Of a stretch of DNA of 64,000 bases, positions 7,801 through 21,541 are shown one piece after another. Within the stretch, counting starts at the first letter, position 1; every line of letters begins with the position of its first letter. This DNA is from Paratinospora sagittata. Its lineage: Eukaryota > Streptophyta > Magnoliopsida > Ranunculales > Menispermaceae. Position numbers and translations under genes: made by a program. Location of the stretch: NCBI GenBank assembly GCA_035771175.1, contig CM069605.1, positions 23,266,288 to 23,330,287 on the forward strand. Direction: 5' to 3'. The notes below the pieces were generated by a model. It saw only the letters and a program-made list of their open reading frames with translations. It did no database searches and was not told the DNA's origin.

Positions 7801-8947
7801 GAGACCACTTCATATACGTACAGTTTAAAACAAAGGATAGCCTCTGGAAATCTAAGCACAAAAGGAATAAAATGAAGAACTTGCCGAACAATGACGTTAT
7901 CATCAAGACAGATTGAAATTTTGATTCAATTCGAGGCTTCTTCTCTTGGAAAACTCTTTGGAAAGCTCAATCTAACTTGCAAAAATCATGTGTGTTGTAT
8001 TTTTGAAAATCAGAGAATGAGTGTTTTATAAAATTAGAAGTTGCAGGTTAAAGAGCAAGAGAGTACAAAACGATTTGAATTCAAAACATTTTTCAATCTA
8101 AAGTTGTTTTGGGCGTGCGAGACAATGGGAATCATCTAGGTGTTAGTAGAAAATATTTCAATAAAGATAACCTTTCAAAACTGTGTAAGGAATAGAAAAA
8201 TCGAGCAAGCATAAGTGTCCAGATTTTTCTCGTCAGAAATATCAAATTTTTGTCTCAGACGTGGATAGCGCGCTATTGGGTTGTGTACCATGTTCTCTTT
8301 TAGTAGGCTATAGCAGGTCGATATACACAAACCCGTGAGCTCGAGTTTTTCAGACTTTCCGATAGCGTGTTATCAAGGCCTATAGCACGCTATTGCCCAT
8401 CTCACTAAAAATGGAAAGATCACTGCAACAGCTTTATAAGGAGTTATCAGAGGGGATAGCGCGCTGTAGATAATTTTCGAGAAAAACATATGTTTTATTA
8501 TAGAACCCTATCAGCGTGCTATCAACACTGATAGTGCGCTAGTGCCTTCTGGAAAATTTTGGCCAATTGCTGGATAGCCTTATTTTTGAAAAATTTATAT
8601 TTTGACACTTAAGAACCATTCCATTGACACAAAACATATTGATATAAGATTAATAATTTTTAAATAATTTGAATCTCATTGAAATTATGATTAAAACCTT
8701 TCGAACATCATTTTTTCAAAATGAAATACTATATCGAAGTGATTTTGAAGACTTTGCAATTTTCAGAGTTTTAGTGCTGAGATTGATCGAGATTTTACCC
8801 TACACACCAAAGATCAAACTAATGCATTAGACGTGAGATATGTCATCGTTCTTCGAGCTTGATCTTTTGTAGACTACGAAACCTATTGTTTGATGTGTTC
8901 TTGATGCAATACAGGTGATGTGTTCGTTTTTGATGTGTTATCTTTCC
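7801..8947. repeat. satellite monomer M4, L, type e
   Basis: Near copy of M1 three monomers away (GATTGAAAT, AGTAGGCT, TATAGCACGC). It ends with GACTACGAAACC, shared with M5. Confidence 0.95.
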
Positions 8948-10094
8948 GAGACCACTTCATATACGTACAGTTTAAAACAAAGGATAGCCTCTGGAAATCT
9001 AAGCACAAAAGGAATAAAATGAAGAACTTGCCGAACAATGACGTTATCATCAAGACAGATTGAAATTTTGATTCAATTCGAGGCTTCTTCTCTTGGAAAA
9101 CTCTTTGGAAAGCTCAATCTAACTTGCAAAAATCATGTGTGTTGTATTTTTGAAAATCAGAGAATGAGTGTTTTATAAAATTAGAAGTTGCAGGTTAAAG
9201 AGCAAGAGAGTACAAAACGATTTGAATTCAAAACATTTTTCAATCTAAAGTTGTTTTGGGCGTGCGAGACAATGGGAATCATCTAGGTGTTAGTAGAAAA
9301 TATTTCAATAAAGATAACCTTTCAAAACTGTGTAAGGAATAGAAAAATCGAGCAAGCATAAGTGTCCAGATTTTTCTCGTCAGAAATATCAAATTTTTGT
9401 CTCAGACGTGGATAGCGCGCTATTGGGTTGTGTACCATGTTCTCTTTTAGGAGGCTATAGCAGGTCGATATACACAAACCCGTGAGCTCGAGTTTTTCAG
9501 ACTTTCCGATAGCGTGTTATCAAGGCCTATAGCACGCTATTGCCCATCTCACTAAAAATGGAAAGATCACTGCAACAGCTTTATAAGGAGTTATCAGAGG
9601 GGATAGCGCGCTGTAGATAATTTTCGAGAAAAACATATGTTTTATTATAGAACCCTATCAGCGTGCTATCAACACTGATAGTGCGCTAGTGCCTTCTGGA
9701 AAATTTTGGCCAATTGCTGGATAGCCTTATTTTTGAAAAATTTATATTTTGACACTTAAGAACCATTCCATTGACACAAAACATATTGATATAAGATTAA
9801 TAATTTTTAAATAATTTGAATCTCATTGAAATTATGATTAAAACCTTTCGAACATCATTTTTTCAAAATGAAATACTATATCGAAGTGATTTTGAAGACT
9901 TTCCAATTTTCAGAGTTTTAGTGCTGAGATTGATCGAGATTTTACCCTACACACCAAAGATCAAACTAATGCATTAGACGTGAGATATGTCATCGTTCTT
10001 CGAGCTTGATCTTTTGTAGACTACGAAACCTATTGTTTGATGTGTTCTTGATGCAATACAGGTGATGTGTTCGTTTTTGATGTGTTATCTTTCC
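8948..10094. repeat. satellite monomer M5, L, type e
   Basis: GATTGAAAT, AGGAGGCT, TATAGCACGC and GACTACGAAACC. Private GACTTTCCAATT. Confidence 0.95.
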
Positions 10095-11240
10095 GAGACC
10101 ACTTCATATACGTACAGTTTAAAACAAAGGATAGCCTCTGGAAATCTAAGCACAAAAGGAATAAAATGAAGAACTTGCCGAACAATGACGTTATCATCAA
10201 GACAGATTGAAATTTTGATTCAATTCGAGGCTTCTTCTCTTGGAAAACTCTTTGGAAAGCTCAATCTAACTTGCAAAAATCATGTGTGTTGTATTTTTGA
10301 AAATCAGAGAATGAGTGTTTTATAAAATTAGAAGTTGCAGGTTAAAGAGCAAGAGAGTACAAAACGATTTGAATTCAAAACATTTTTCAATCTAAAGTTG
10401 TTTTGGGCGTGCGAGACAATGGGAATCATCTAGGTGTTAGTAGAAAATATTTCAATAAAGATAACCTTTCAAAACTGTGTAAGGAATAGAAAAATCGAGC
10501 AAGCATAAGTGTCCAGATTTTTCTCGTCAGAAATATCAAATTTTTGTCTCAGACGTGGATAGCGCGCTATTGGGTTGTGTACCATGTTCTCTTTTAGCAG
10601 GCTATAGCAGGTCGATATACACAAACCCGTGAGCTCGAGTTTTTCAGACTTTCCGATAGCGTGTTATCAAGGCCTATAGCGCGCTATTGCCCATCTCACT
10701 AAAAATGGAAAGATCACTGCAACAGCTTTATAAGGAGTTATCAGAGGGGATAGCGCGCTGTAGATAATTTTCGAGAAAAACATATGTTTTATTATAGAAC
10801 CCTATCAGCGTGCTATCAACACTGATAGTGCGCTAGTGCCTTCTGGAAAATTTTGGCCAATTGCTGGATAGCCTTATTTTTGAAAAATTTATATTTTGAC
10901 ACTTAAGAACCATTCCATTGACACAAAACATATTGATATAAGATTAATAATTTTAAATAATTTGAATCTCATTGAAATTATGATTAAAACCTTTCGAACA
11001 TCATTTTTTCAAAATGAAATACTATATCGAAGTGATTTTGAAGACTTTGCAATTTTCAGAGTTTTAGTGCTGAGATTGATCGAGATTTTACCCTACACAC
11101 CAAAGATCAAACTAATGCATTAGACGTGAGATATGTCATCGTTCTTCGAGCTTGATCTTTTGTAGACTTCGAAAGCTATTGTTTGATGTGTTCTTGATGC
11201 AATACAGGTGATGTGTTCGTTTTTGATGTGTTATCTTTCC
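10095..11240. repeat. satellite monomer M6, 1146 bp, type e
   Basis: Third consecutive monomer with GATTGAAAT. A 1-bp loss in AATAATTTTAAAT opens a spurious 75-codon frame (10896-11123). Confidence 0.95.
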
Positions 11241-12387
11241 GAGACCACTTCATATACGTACAGTTTAAAACAAAGGATAGCCTCTGGAAATCTAAGCACA
11301 AAAGGAATAAAATGAAGAACTTGCCGAACAATGACGTTATCATCAAGACAGATTGCAATTTTGATTCAATTCGAGGCTTCTTCTCTTGGAAAACTCTTTG
11401 GAAAGCTCAATCTAACTTGCAAAAATCATGTGTGTTGTATTTTTGAAAATCAGAGAATGAGTGTTTTATAAAATTAGAAGTTGCAGGTTAAAGAGCAAGA
11501 GAGTACAAAACGATTTGAATTCAAAACATTTTTCAATCTAAAGTTGTTTTGGGCGTGCGAGACAATGGGAATCATCTAGGTGTTAGTAGAAAATATTTCA
11601 ATAAAGATAACCTTTCAAAACTGTGTAAGGAATAGAAAAATCGAGCAAGCATAAGTGTCCAGATTTTTCTCGTCAGAAATATCAAGTTTTTGTCTAAGAC
11701 GTGGATAGCGCGCTATTGGGTTGTGTATCATGTTCTCTTTTAGCAGGCTATAGCAGGTCGATATACACAAACCCGTGAGCTCGAGTTTTTCAGACTTTCC
11801 GATAGCGTGTTATCAAGGCCTATAGCGCGCTATTGCCCATCTCACTAAAAATGGAAAGATCACTGCAACAGCTTTATAAGGAGTTATCAGAGGGGATAGC
11901 GCGCTGTAGATAATTTTCGAGAAAAACATATGTTTTATTATAGAACCCTATCAGCGTGCTATCAACACTGATAGTGCGCTAGTGCCTTCTGGAAAATTTT
12001 GGCCAATTGCTGGATAGCCTTATTTTTGAAAAATTTATATTTTGACACTTAAGAACCATTCCATTGACACAAAACATATTGATATAAGATTAATAATTTT
12101 TAAATAATTTGAATCTCATTGAAATTATGATTAAAACCTTTCGAACATCATTTTTTCAAAATGAAATACTATATCGAAGTGATTTTGAAGACTTTGCAAT
12201 TTTCAGAGTTTTAGTGCTGAGATTGATCGAGATTTTACCCTACACACCAAAGATCAAACTAATGCATTAGACGTGAGATATGTCATCGTTCTTCGAGCTT
12301 GATCTTTTGTAGACTTCGAAACCTATTGTTTGATGTGTTCTTGATGCAATACAGGTGATGTGTTCGTTTTTGATGTGTTATCTTTCC
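11241..12387. repeat. satellite monomer M7, L, type e
   Basis: CAAGTTTTTGTCTAAG and GTATCATG, as in M9 two monomers on. Confidence 0.95.
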
Positions 12388-13534
12388 GAGACCACTGCAT
12401 ATACGTACAGTTTAAAACAAAGGATAGCCTCTGGAAATCTAAGCACAAAAGGAATAAAATGAAGAACTTGCCGAACAATGACGTTATCATCAAGACAGAT
12501 TACAATTTTGATTCAATTCGAGGCTTCTTCTCTTGGAAAACTCTTTGGAAAGCTCAATCTAACTTGCAAAAATCATGTGTGTTGTATTTTTGAAAATCAG
12601 AGAATGAGTGTTTTATAAAATTAGAAGTTGCAGGTTAAAGAGCAAGAGAGTACAAAAGGATTTGAATTCAAAACATTTTTCAATCTAAAGTTGTTTTGGG
12701 CGTGCGAGACAATGGGAATCATCTAGGTGTTAGTAGAAAATATTTCAATAAAGATAACCTTTCAAAACTGTGTAAGGAATAGAAAAATCGAGCAAGCATA
12801 AGTGTCCAGATTTTTCTCGTCAGAAATATCAAATTTTTGTCTCAGACGTGGATAGCGCGCTATTGGGTTGTGTACCATGTTCTCTTTTAGGAGGCTATAG
12901 CAGGTCGATATACACAAACCCGTGAGCTCGAGTTTTTCAGACTTTCCGATAGCGTGTTATCAAGGCCTATAGAGCGCTATTGCCCATCTCACTAAAAATG
13001 GAAAGATCACTGCAACAGCTTTATAAGGAGTTATCAGAGGGGATAGCGCGCTGTAGATAATTTTCGAGAAAAACATATGTTTTATTATAGAACCCTATCA
13101 GCGTGCTATCAACACTGATAGTGCGCTAGTGCCTTCTGGAAAATTTTGGCCAATTGCTGGATAGCCTTATTTTTGAAAAATTTATATTTTGACACTTAAG
13201 AACCATTCCATTGACACAAAACATATTGATATAAGGTTAATAATTTTTAAATAATTTGAATCTCATTGAAATTATGATTAAAACCTTTCGAACATCATTT
13301 TTTCAAAATGAAATACTATATCGAAGTGATTTTGAAGACTTTGCAATTTTCAGAGTTTTAGTGCTGAGATTGATCGAGATTTTACCCTACACACCAAAGA
13401 TCAAACTAATGCATTAGACGTGAGATATGTCATCGTTCTTCGAGCTTGATCTTTTGTAGACTTCGAAACCTATTGTTTGATGTGTTCTTGATGCAATACA
13501 GGTGATGTGTTCGTTTTTGATGTGTTATCTTTCC
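12388..13534. repeat. satellite monomer M8, L, type e
   Basis: CACTGCATATACG is shared with M10, while TATAGAGCGC and ATAAGGTTAA are shared with M2. Private GATTACAAT and AAAAGGATTTG. Confidence 0.95.
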
Positions 13535-14681
13535 GAGACCACTTCATATACGTACAGTTTAAAACAAAGGATAGCCTCTGGAAATCTAAGCACAAAAGGA
13601 ATAAAATGAAGAACTTGCCGAACAATGACGTTATCATCAAGACAGATTGCAATTTTGATTCAATTCGAGGCTTCTTCTCTTGGAAAACTCTTTGGAAAGC
13701 TCAATCTAACTTGCAAAAATCATGTGTGTTGTATTTTTGAAAATCAGAGAATGAGTGTTTTATAAAATTAGAAGTTGCAGGTTAAAGAGCAAGAGAGTAC
13801 AAAACGATTTGAATTCAAAACATTTTTCAATCTAAAGTTGTTTTGGGCGTGCGAGACAATGGGAATCATCTAGGTGTTAGTAGAAAATATTTCAATAAAG
13901 ATAACCTTTCAAAACTGTGTAAGGAATAGAAAAATCGAGCAAGCATAAGTGTCCAGATTTTTCTCGTCAGAAATATCAAGTTTTTGTCTAAGACGTGGAT
14001 AGCGCGCTATTGGGTTGTGTATCATGTTCTCTTTTAGCAGGCTATAGCAGGTCGATATACACAAACCCGTGAGCTCGAGTTTTTCAGACTTTCCGATAGC
14101 GTGTTATCAAGGCCTATAGCGCGCTATTGCCCATCTCACTAAAAATGGAAAGATCACTGCAACAGCTTTATAAGGAGTTATCAGAGGGGATAGCGCGCTG
14201 TAGATAATTTTCGAGAAAAACATATGTTTTATTATAGAACCCTATCAGCGTGCTATCAACACTGATAGTGCGCTAGTGCCTTCTGGAAAATTTTGGCCAA
14301 TTGCTGGATAGCCTTATTTTTGAAAAATTTATATTTTGACACTTAAGAACCATTCCATTGACACAAAACATATTGATATAAGATTAATAATTTTTAAATA
14401 ATTTGAATCTCATTGAAATTATGATTAAAACCTTTCGAACATCATTTTTTCAAAATGAAATACTATATCGAAGTGATTTTGAAGACTTTGCAATTTTCAG
14501 AGTTTTAGTGCTGAGATTGATCGAGATTTTACCCTACACACCAAAGATCAAACTAATGCATTAGACGTGAGATATGTCATCGTTCTTCGAGCTTGATCTT
14601 TTGTAGACTTCGAAACCTATTATTTGATGTGTTCTTGATGCAATACAGGTGATGTGTTCGTTTTTGATGTGTTATCTTTCC
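13535..14681. repeat. satellite monomer M9, L, type e
   Basis: CAAGTTTTTGTCTAAG as in M3 and M7; private CCTATTATTTG near its end. Confidence 0.95.
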
Positions 14682-15828
14682 GAGACCACTGCATATACGT
14701 ACAGTTTAAAACAAAGGATAGCCTCTGGAAATCTAAGCACAAAAGGAATAAAATGAAGAACTTGCCGAACAATGACGTTATCATCAAGACAGATTGCAAT
14801 TTTGATTCAATTCGAGGCTTCTTCTCTTGGAAAACTCTTTGGAAAGCTCAATCTAACTTGCAAAAATCATGTGTGTTGTATTTTTGAAAATCAGAGAATG
14901 AGTGTTTTATAAAATTAGAAGTTGCAGGTTAAAGACCAAGAGAGTACAAAACGATTTGAATTCAAAACATTTTTCAATCTAAAGTTGTTTTCGGCGTGCG
15001 AGACAATGGGAATCATCTAGGTGTTAGTAGAAAATATTTCAATAAAGATAACCTTGCAAAATAGTGTAAGGAATAGAAAAATCGAGCAAGCATAAGTGTC
15101 CAGATTTTTCTCGTCAGAAATATCAGATTTTTGTCTCAGACGTGGATAGCGCGTTATTGGGTTGTGTATCATGTTCTCGTTTAGCAGGCTATAGCAGGTC
15201 GATATACACAAACCCGTGAGCTCGAGTTTTTTAGACTTTCCGATAGCGTGTTATCAAGGCCTATAGCGCGCTATTGCCGATCTCACTAAAAATGGAAAGA
15301 TCACTGCAACAGCTTTATAAGGAGTTATCAAAGGGAATAGCGCGCTATAGATAATTTTCGAGAAAAATATATGCTTTATTATAGAACCCTATCAGCGTGC
15401 TATCAACACTGATAGTGCGCTAGTGCCTTCTGGAAAATTTTGGCCAATTGCTGGATAGCCTTATTTGTGAAAAATTTTTATTTTGACACTTAAGAACCAT
15501 TCCATTGACACAAAACATATTGATATAAGATTAATAATTTTTAAATAATTTGAATCTCATTGAAATTATGATTAAAACCTTTCGAACATCATTTTTTCAA
15601 AATGAAATACTATATCGAAGTGATTTTGAAGACTTTGCAATTTTCAGAGTTTTAGTGCTGAGATTGATCGAGATTTTACCCTACACACCAAAGATCAAAC
15701 TAATGCATTAGACGTGAGATATGTCATCGTTCTTCGAGCTTGATCTTTTGTAGACTTCGAAAGCTATTGTTAGATGTGTTCTTGATGCAATACAGGTGAC
15801 GTGTTCTTTTTTGATGTGTTATCTTTCC
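14682..15828. repeat. satellite monomer M10, L, type e, divergent
   Basis: The most substituted e monomer: AAGACCAAG, TTTTCGGCG, TTGCAAAATAG, GCGTTATTGGG, ATTTGTGAAAA and GTTAGATG. It shares the CTCGTTTAGC...AAAGGGAATAGC run with M3. Confidence 0.95.
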
Positions 15829-16965
15829 GAGACCACTTCATACACTTACAATTTAAAACAAAGGATAGCCTCTGCAAATCTAAGCACAAAAGGAATAAAA
15901 TGAAGAACTTGCGGAACAATGACGTTATCATCAAGACAGATTGCAATTTTGATTCAATTCGAGGCTTCTTCTCTTGGAAAACTCTTTGGAAAGCTCAATC
16001 TAACTTGCAAAAATCATGTGTGTTGTATTTTTGAAAATCAGAGAATGAGTGTTTTATAAAATTAGAAGTTGCAGGTTAAAGAGCAAGAGAGTACAAAACG
16101 ATTTGAATTCAAAACATTTTTCAATCTAAAGTTGTTTTGGGCGTGGGAATCATCTAGGTGTTAGTAAAAAATATTTCAATAAAGATAACCTTTCAAAACT
16201 GTGTAAGGAATAGAAAAATCGAGCAAGCATAAGTGTCCAGATTTTTCTCCTCAGAAATATCAAATTTTTGTCTCAGACGTGGATAGCGCGCTATTGGGTT
16301 GTGTATCATGTTCTCTTTTAGCAGGCTTTAGGAGGTCGATATACACAAACCCGTGAGCTCGAGTTTTTCAAACTTTCCGATAGCGTGTTATCAAGGCCTA
16401 TAGCGCGCTATTGCCCATCTCACTAAAAATGGAAAGATCACTGCAACAGCTTTATAAGGAGTTATCAGAGGGGATAGCGCGCTGTAGATAATTTTCGAGA
16501 AAAACATATGTTTTATTATAGAACCCTATCAGCGTGCTATCAACACTGATAGTGCGCTAGTGCCTTCTGGAAAATTTTGGCCAATTGCTGGATAGCCTTA
16601 TTTTTGAAAAATTTATATTTTGACACTTAAGAACCATTCCATTGACACAAAACATATTGATATAAGATTAATAATTTTTAAATAATTTGAATCTCATTGA
16701 AATTATGATTAAAACCTTTCGAACATCATTTTTTCAAAATGAAATACTATATCGAAGTGATTTCGAAGACTTTGCAATTTTCAGAGTTTTAGTGCTGAGA
16801 TTGATCGAGATTTTACCCTACACACCAAAGATCAAACTAATGCATTAGACGTGAGATATGTCATCGTTCTTCGAGCTTGATCTTTTGTAGACTTCGAAAC
16901 CTATTGTTTGATGTGTTCTTGATGCAATACAGGTGATGTGTTCGTTTTTGATGTGTTATCTTTCC
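15829..16965. repeat. satellite monomer M11, S, transitional
   Basis: First S monomer and first with CATACACTTAC. GGCGTGGG at the indel, CTCCTCAG and GGCTTTAGGAGG pair it with M13. Private TTGCGGAAC and TACAATTTAAAAC. Confidence 0.95.
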
Positions 16966-18112
16966 GAGACCACTTCATATACGTACAGTTTAAAACAAAG
17001 GATAGCCTCTGGAAATCTAAGCACAAAAGGAATAAAATGAAGAACTTGCCGAACAATGACGTTATCATCAAGACAGATTGCAATTTTGATTCAATTCGAG
17101 GCTTCTTCTCTTGGAAAACTCTTTGGAAAGCTCAATCTAACTTGCAAAAATCATGTGTGTTGTATTTTTGAAAATCAGAGAATGAGTGTTTTATAAAATT
17201 AGAAGTTGCAGGTTAAAGAGCAAGAGAGTACAAAACGATTTGAATTCAAAACATTTTTCAATCTAAAGTTGTTTTGGGCGTGCGAGACAATGGGAATCAT
17301 CTAGGTGTTAGTAGAAAATATTTCAATAAAGATAACCTTTCAAAACTGTGTAAGGAATAGAAAAATCGAGCAAGCATAAGTGTCCAGATTTTTCTCGTCA
17401 GAAATATCAAATTTTTGTCTCAGACGTGGATAGCGCGCTATTGGGTTGTGTACCATGTTCTCTTTTAGGAGGCTATAGCAGGTCGATATACACAAACCCG
17501 TGAGCTCGAGTTTTTCAGACTTTCCGATAGCGTGTTATCAAGGCCTATAGCGCGCTATTGCCCATCTCACTAAAAATGGAAAGATCACTGCAACAGCTTT
17601 ATAAGGAGTTATCAGAGGGGATAGCGCGCTGTAGATAATTTTCGAGAAAAACATATGTTTTATTATAGAACCCTATCAGCGTGCTATCAACACTGATAGT
17701 GCGCTAGTGCCTTCTGGAAAATTTTGGCCAATTGCTGGATAGCCTTATTTTTGAAAAATTTATATTTTGACACTTAAGAACCATTCCATTGACACAAAAC
17801 ATATTGATATAAGATTAATAATTTTTAAATAATTCGAATCTCATTGAAATTATGATTAAAACCTTTCGAACATCATTTTTTCAAAATGAAATACTATATC
17901 GAAGTGATTTTGAAGACTTTGCAATTTTCAGAGTTTTAGTGCTGAGATTGATCGAGATTTTACCCTACACACCAAAGATCAAACTAATGCATTAGACGTG
18001 AGATATGTCATCGTTCTTCGAGCTTGATCTTTTGTAGACTTCGAAAGCTATTGTTTGATGTGTTCTTGATGCAAAACTGGTGATGTGTTCGTTTTTGATG
18101 TGTTATCTTTCC
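16966..18112. repeat. satellite monomer M12, L, type e
   Basis: An e monomer outside the e block, now with AATTCGAAT like the rest of the array; ends with private GCAAAACTGG. Confidence 0.95.
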
Positions 18113-19247
18113 GAGACCACTTCATACACTTACAGTTTAAAACAAAGGATAGCCTCTGCAAATCTAAGCACAAAAGGAATAAAATGAAGAACTTGCTGAA
18201 CAATGACGTTATCATCAAGACAGATTGCAATTTTGATTCAATTCGAGGCTTCTTCTCTTGGAAAACTCTTTGGAAAGCTCAATCTAACTTGCAAAAATCA
18301 TGTGTGTTGTATTTTTGAAAATCAGAGAATGAGTGTTTTATAAAATTAGAAGTTGCAGGTTAAAGAGCAAGAGAGTACAAAACGATTTGAATTCAAAACA
18401 TTTTTCAATCTAAAGTTGTTTTGGGCGTGGGAATCATCTAGGTGTTAGTAAAAAATATTTCAATAAAGATAACCTTTCAAAACTGTGTAAGGAATAGAAA
18501 AATCGAGCAAGCATAAGTGTCCAGATTTTTCTCCTCAGAAATATCAAATTTTTGTCTCAGACGTGGATAGCGCGCTATTGGGTTGTGTATCATGTTCTCT
18601 TTTAGCAGGCTTTAGGAGGTCGATATACACAAACCCGTGAGCTCGAGTTTTTCAAACTTTCCGATAGCGTGTTATCAAGGCCTATAGCGCGCTATTGCCC
18701 ATCTCACTAAAAATGGAAAGATCACTACAACAGCTTTATAAGGAGTTATCAGAGGGGATAGCGCTATAGATAATTTTCGAGAAAAACATATGTTTTATTT
18801 TAGAACCCTATCAGCGTGCTATCAACACTGATAGTGCGCTAGTGCGTTCTGGAAAATTTTGGCCAATTGCTGGATAGCCTTATTTATGAAAAATTTATAT
18901 TTTGACACTTAAGAACCATTCCATTGACACAAAACATATTGATATAAGATTAATAATTTTTAAATAATTCGAATCTCATTGAAATTATGATTAAAACCTT
19001 TCGAACATCATTTTTTCAAAATGAAATACTATATCGAAGTGATTTTGAAGACTTTGCAATTTTCAGAGTTTTAGTGCTGAGATTGATCGAGATTTTACCA
19101 TACACACCAAAGATCAAACTAATGCATTAGACGTGAGATATGTCATCGTTCTTCGAGCTTGATCTTTTGTAGACTTCGAAACCTATTGTTTGATGTGTTC
19201 TTGATGCAATACAGGTGATGTGTTCGTTTTTGATGTGTTATCTTTCC
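18113..19247. repeat. satellite monomer M13, 1135 bp, transitional
   Basis: Like M11, with a further 2-bp loss that shortens a dyad to GGATAGCGCTATAG. Private CACTACAAC, ATTTATGAAA and ACCATACAC. Confidence 0.95.
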
Positions 19248-20394
19248 GAGACCACTTCATATACGTACAGTTTAAAACAAAGGATAGCCTCTGGAAATCT
19301 AAGCACAAAAGGAATAAAATGAAGAACTTGCCGAACAATGACGTTATCATCAAGACAGATTGCAATTTTGATTCAATTCGAGGCTTCTTCTCTTGGAAAA
19401 CTCTTTGGAAAGCTCAATCTAACTTGCAAAAATCATGTGTGTTGTATTTTTGAAAATCAGAGAATGAGTGTTTTATAAAATTAGAAGTTGCAGGTTAAAG
19501 AGCAAGAGAGTACAAAACGATTTGAATTCAAAACATTTTTCAATCTAAAGTTGTTTTGGGCGTGCGAGACAATGGGAATCATCTAGGTGTTAGTAGAAAA
19601 TATTTCAATAAAGATAACCTTTCAAAACTGTGTAAGGAATAGAAAAATCGAGCAAGCATAAGTGTCCAGATTTTTCTCGTCAGAAATATCAAATTTTTGT
19701 CTCAGACGTGGATAGCGCGCTATTGGGTTGTGTACCATGTTCTCTTTTAGGAGGCTATAGCAGGTCGATATACACAAACCCGTGAGCTCGAGTTTTTCAG
19801 ACTTTCCGATAGCGTGTTATCAAGGCCTATAGCGCGCTATTGCCCATCTCACTAAAAATGGAAAGATCACTGCAACAGCTTTATAAGGAGTTATCATAGG
19901 GGATAGCGCGCTGTAGATAATTTTCGAGAAAAACATATGTTTTATTATAGAACCCTATCAGCGTGCTATCAACACTGATAGAGCGCTAGTGCCTTCTGGA
20001 AAATTTTGGCCAATTGCTGGATAGCCTTATTTTTGAAAAATTTATATTTTGACACTTAAGAACCATTCCATTGACACAAAACATATTGATATAAGATTAA
20101 TAATTTTTAAATAATTCGAATCTCATTGAAATTATGATTAAAACCTTTCGAACATCATTTTTTCAAAATGAAATACTATATCGAAGTGATTTTGAAGACT
20201 TTGCAATTTTCAGAGTTTTAGTGCTGAGATTGATCGAGATTTTACCCTACACACCAAAGATCAAACTAATGCATTAGACGTGAGATATGTCATCGTTCTT
20301 CGAGCTTGATCTTTTGTAGACTTCGAAAGCTATTGTTTGATGTGTTCTTGATGCAATACAGGTGATGTGTTCGTTTTTGATGTGTTATCTTTCC
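19248..20394. repeat. satellite monomer M14, L, type e
   Basis: Last e monomer, like M12. Private ATCATAGGGG, and GATAGAGCGC in the sixth dyad. Confidence 0.95.
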
Positions 20395-21541
20395 GAGACC
20401 ACTTCATACACTTACAGTTTAAAACAAAGGATAGCCTCTGGAAATCTAAGCACAAAAGGAATAAAATGAAGAACTTGCTGAACAATGACGTTATCATCAA
20501 GACAGATTGCAATTTTGATTCAATTCGAGGCTTCTTCTCTTGGAAAACTCTTTGGAAAGCTCAATCTAACTTGCAAAAATCATGTGTGTTGTATTTTTGA
20601 AAATCAGAGAATGAGTGTTTTATAAAATTAGAAGTTGCAGGTTAAAGAGCAAGAGAGTACAAAACGATTTGAATTCAAAACATTTTTCAATCTAAAGTTG
20701 TTTTGGGCGTGCGAGACAATGGGAATCATCTAGGTGTTAGTAGAAAATATTTCAATAAAGATAACCTTTCAAAACTGTGTAAGGAATAGAAAAATCGAGC
20801 AAGCATAAGTGTCCAGATTTTTCTCGTCAGAAATATCAAATTTTTGTCTCAGACGTGGATAGCGCGCTATTGGGTTGTGTACCATGTTCTCTTTTAGTAG
20901 GCTATAGCAGGTCGATATACACAAACCCGTGAGCTCGAGTTTTTCAGACTTTCCGATAGCGTGTTATCAAGGCCTATAGCGCGCTATTGCCCATCTCACT
21001 AAAAATGGAAAGATCACTGCAACAGCTTTATAAGGAGTTATCAGAGGGGATAGCGCGCTGTAGATAATTTTCGAGAAAAACATATGTTTTATTATAGAAC
21101 CCTATCAGCGTGCTATCAAAACTGATAGTGCGCTAGTGCCTTCTGGAAAATTTTGGCCAATTGCTGGATAGCCTTATTTTTGAAAAATTTATATTTTGAC
21201 ACTTAAGAACCATTCCATTGACACAAAACATATTGATATAAGATTAATAATTTTTAAATAATTTGAATCTCATTGAAATTATGATTAAAACCTTTCGAAC
21301 ATCATTTTTTCAAAATGAAATACTATATCGAAGTGATTTCGAAGACTTTGCAATTTTCAGAGTTTTAGTGCTGAGATTGATCGAGATTTTACCCTACACA
21401 CCAAAGATCAAACTAATGCATTAGACGTGAGATATGTCATCGTTCTTCGAGCTTGATCTTTTGTAGACTTCGAAAGCTATTGTTTGATGTGTTCTTGATG
21501 CAAAACAGGTGATGTGTTCGTTTTTGATGTGTTATCTTTCC
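20395..21541. repeat. satellite monomer M15, L, e/a intermediate
   Basis: Starts with CATACACTTACAG and TTGCTGAAC (a-like) but keeps AATTTGAAT, AGTAGGCT and CTCAATC. Private ATCAAAACTG. Confidence 0.95.

Larger units (their letters stand above)
4361..15828. repeat. left-end block of ten type-e L monomers (M1-M10)
   Basis: All ten are long, carry CATATACGTACAG (variant GCATATACGTACAG in M8 and M10), CTGGAAATC, TTGCCGAAC and AATTTGAAT, and are closer to one another than to the rest of the array. Internal order shows older segment duplications: M1 resembles M4, M2 resembles M8, and M7-M8 resemble M9-M10. Confidence 0.85.
15829..20394. repeat. dimer block, S'-e twice (M11-M14)
   Basis: M11 and M13 share GGCGTGGG at the indel, CTCCTCAG and GGCTTTAGGAGG, found nowhere else in the window. 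M12 and M14 are e-type. The period is 2284 bp. Confidence 0.8.

Noticed and set aside
10896..11123. 75-codon plus-strand frame seen only in M6
   Set aside because: It exists only because of a 1-bp deletion in an A/T run of that copy and starts at TTG.
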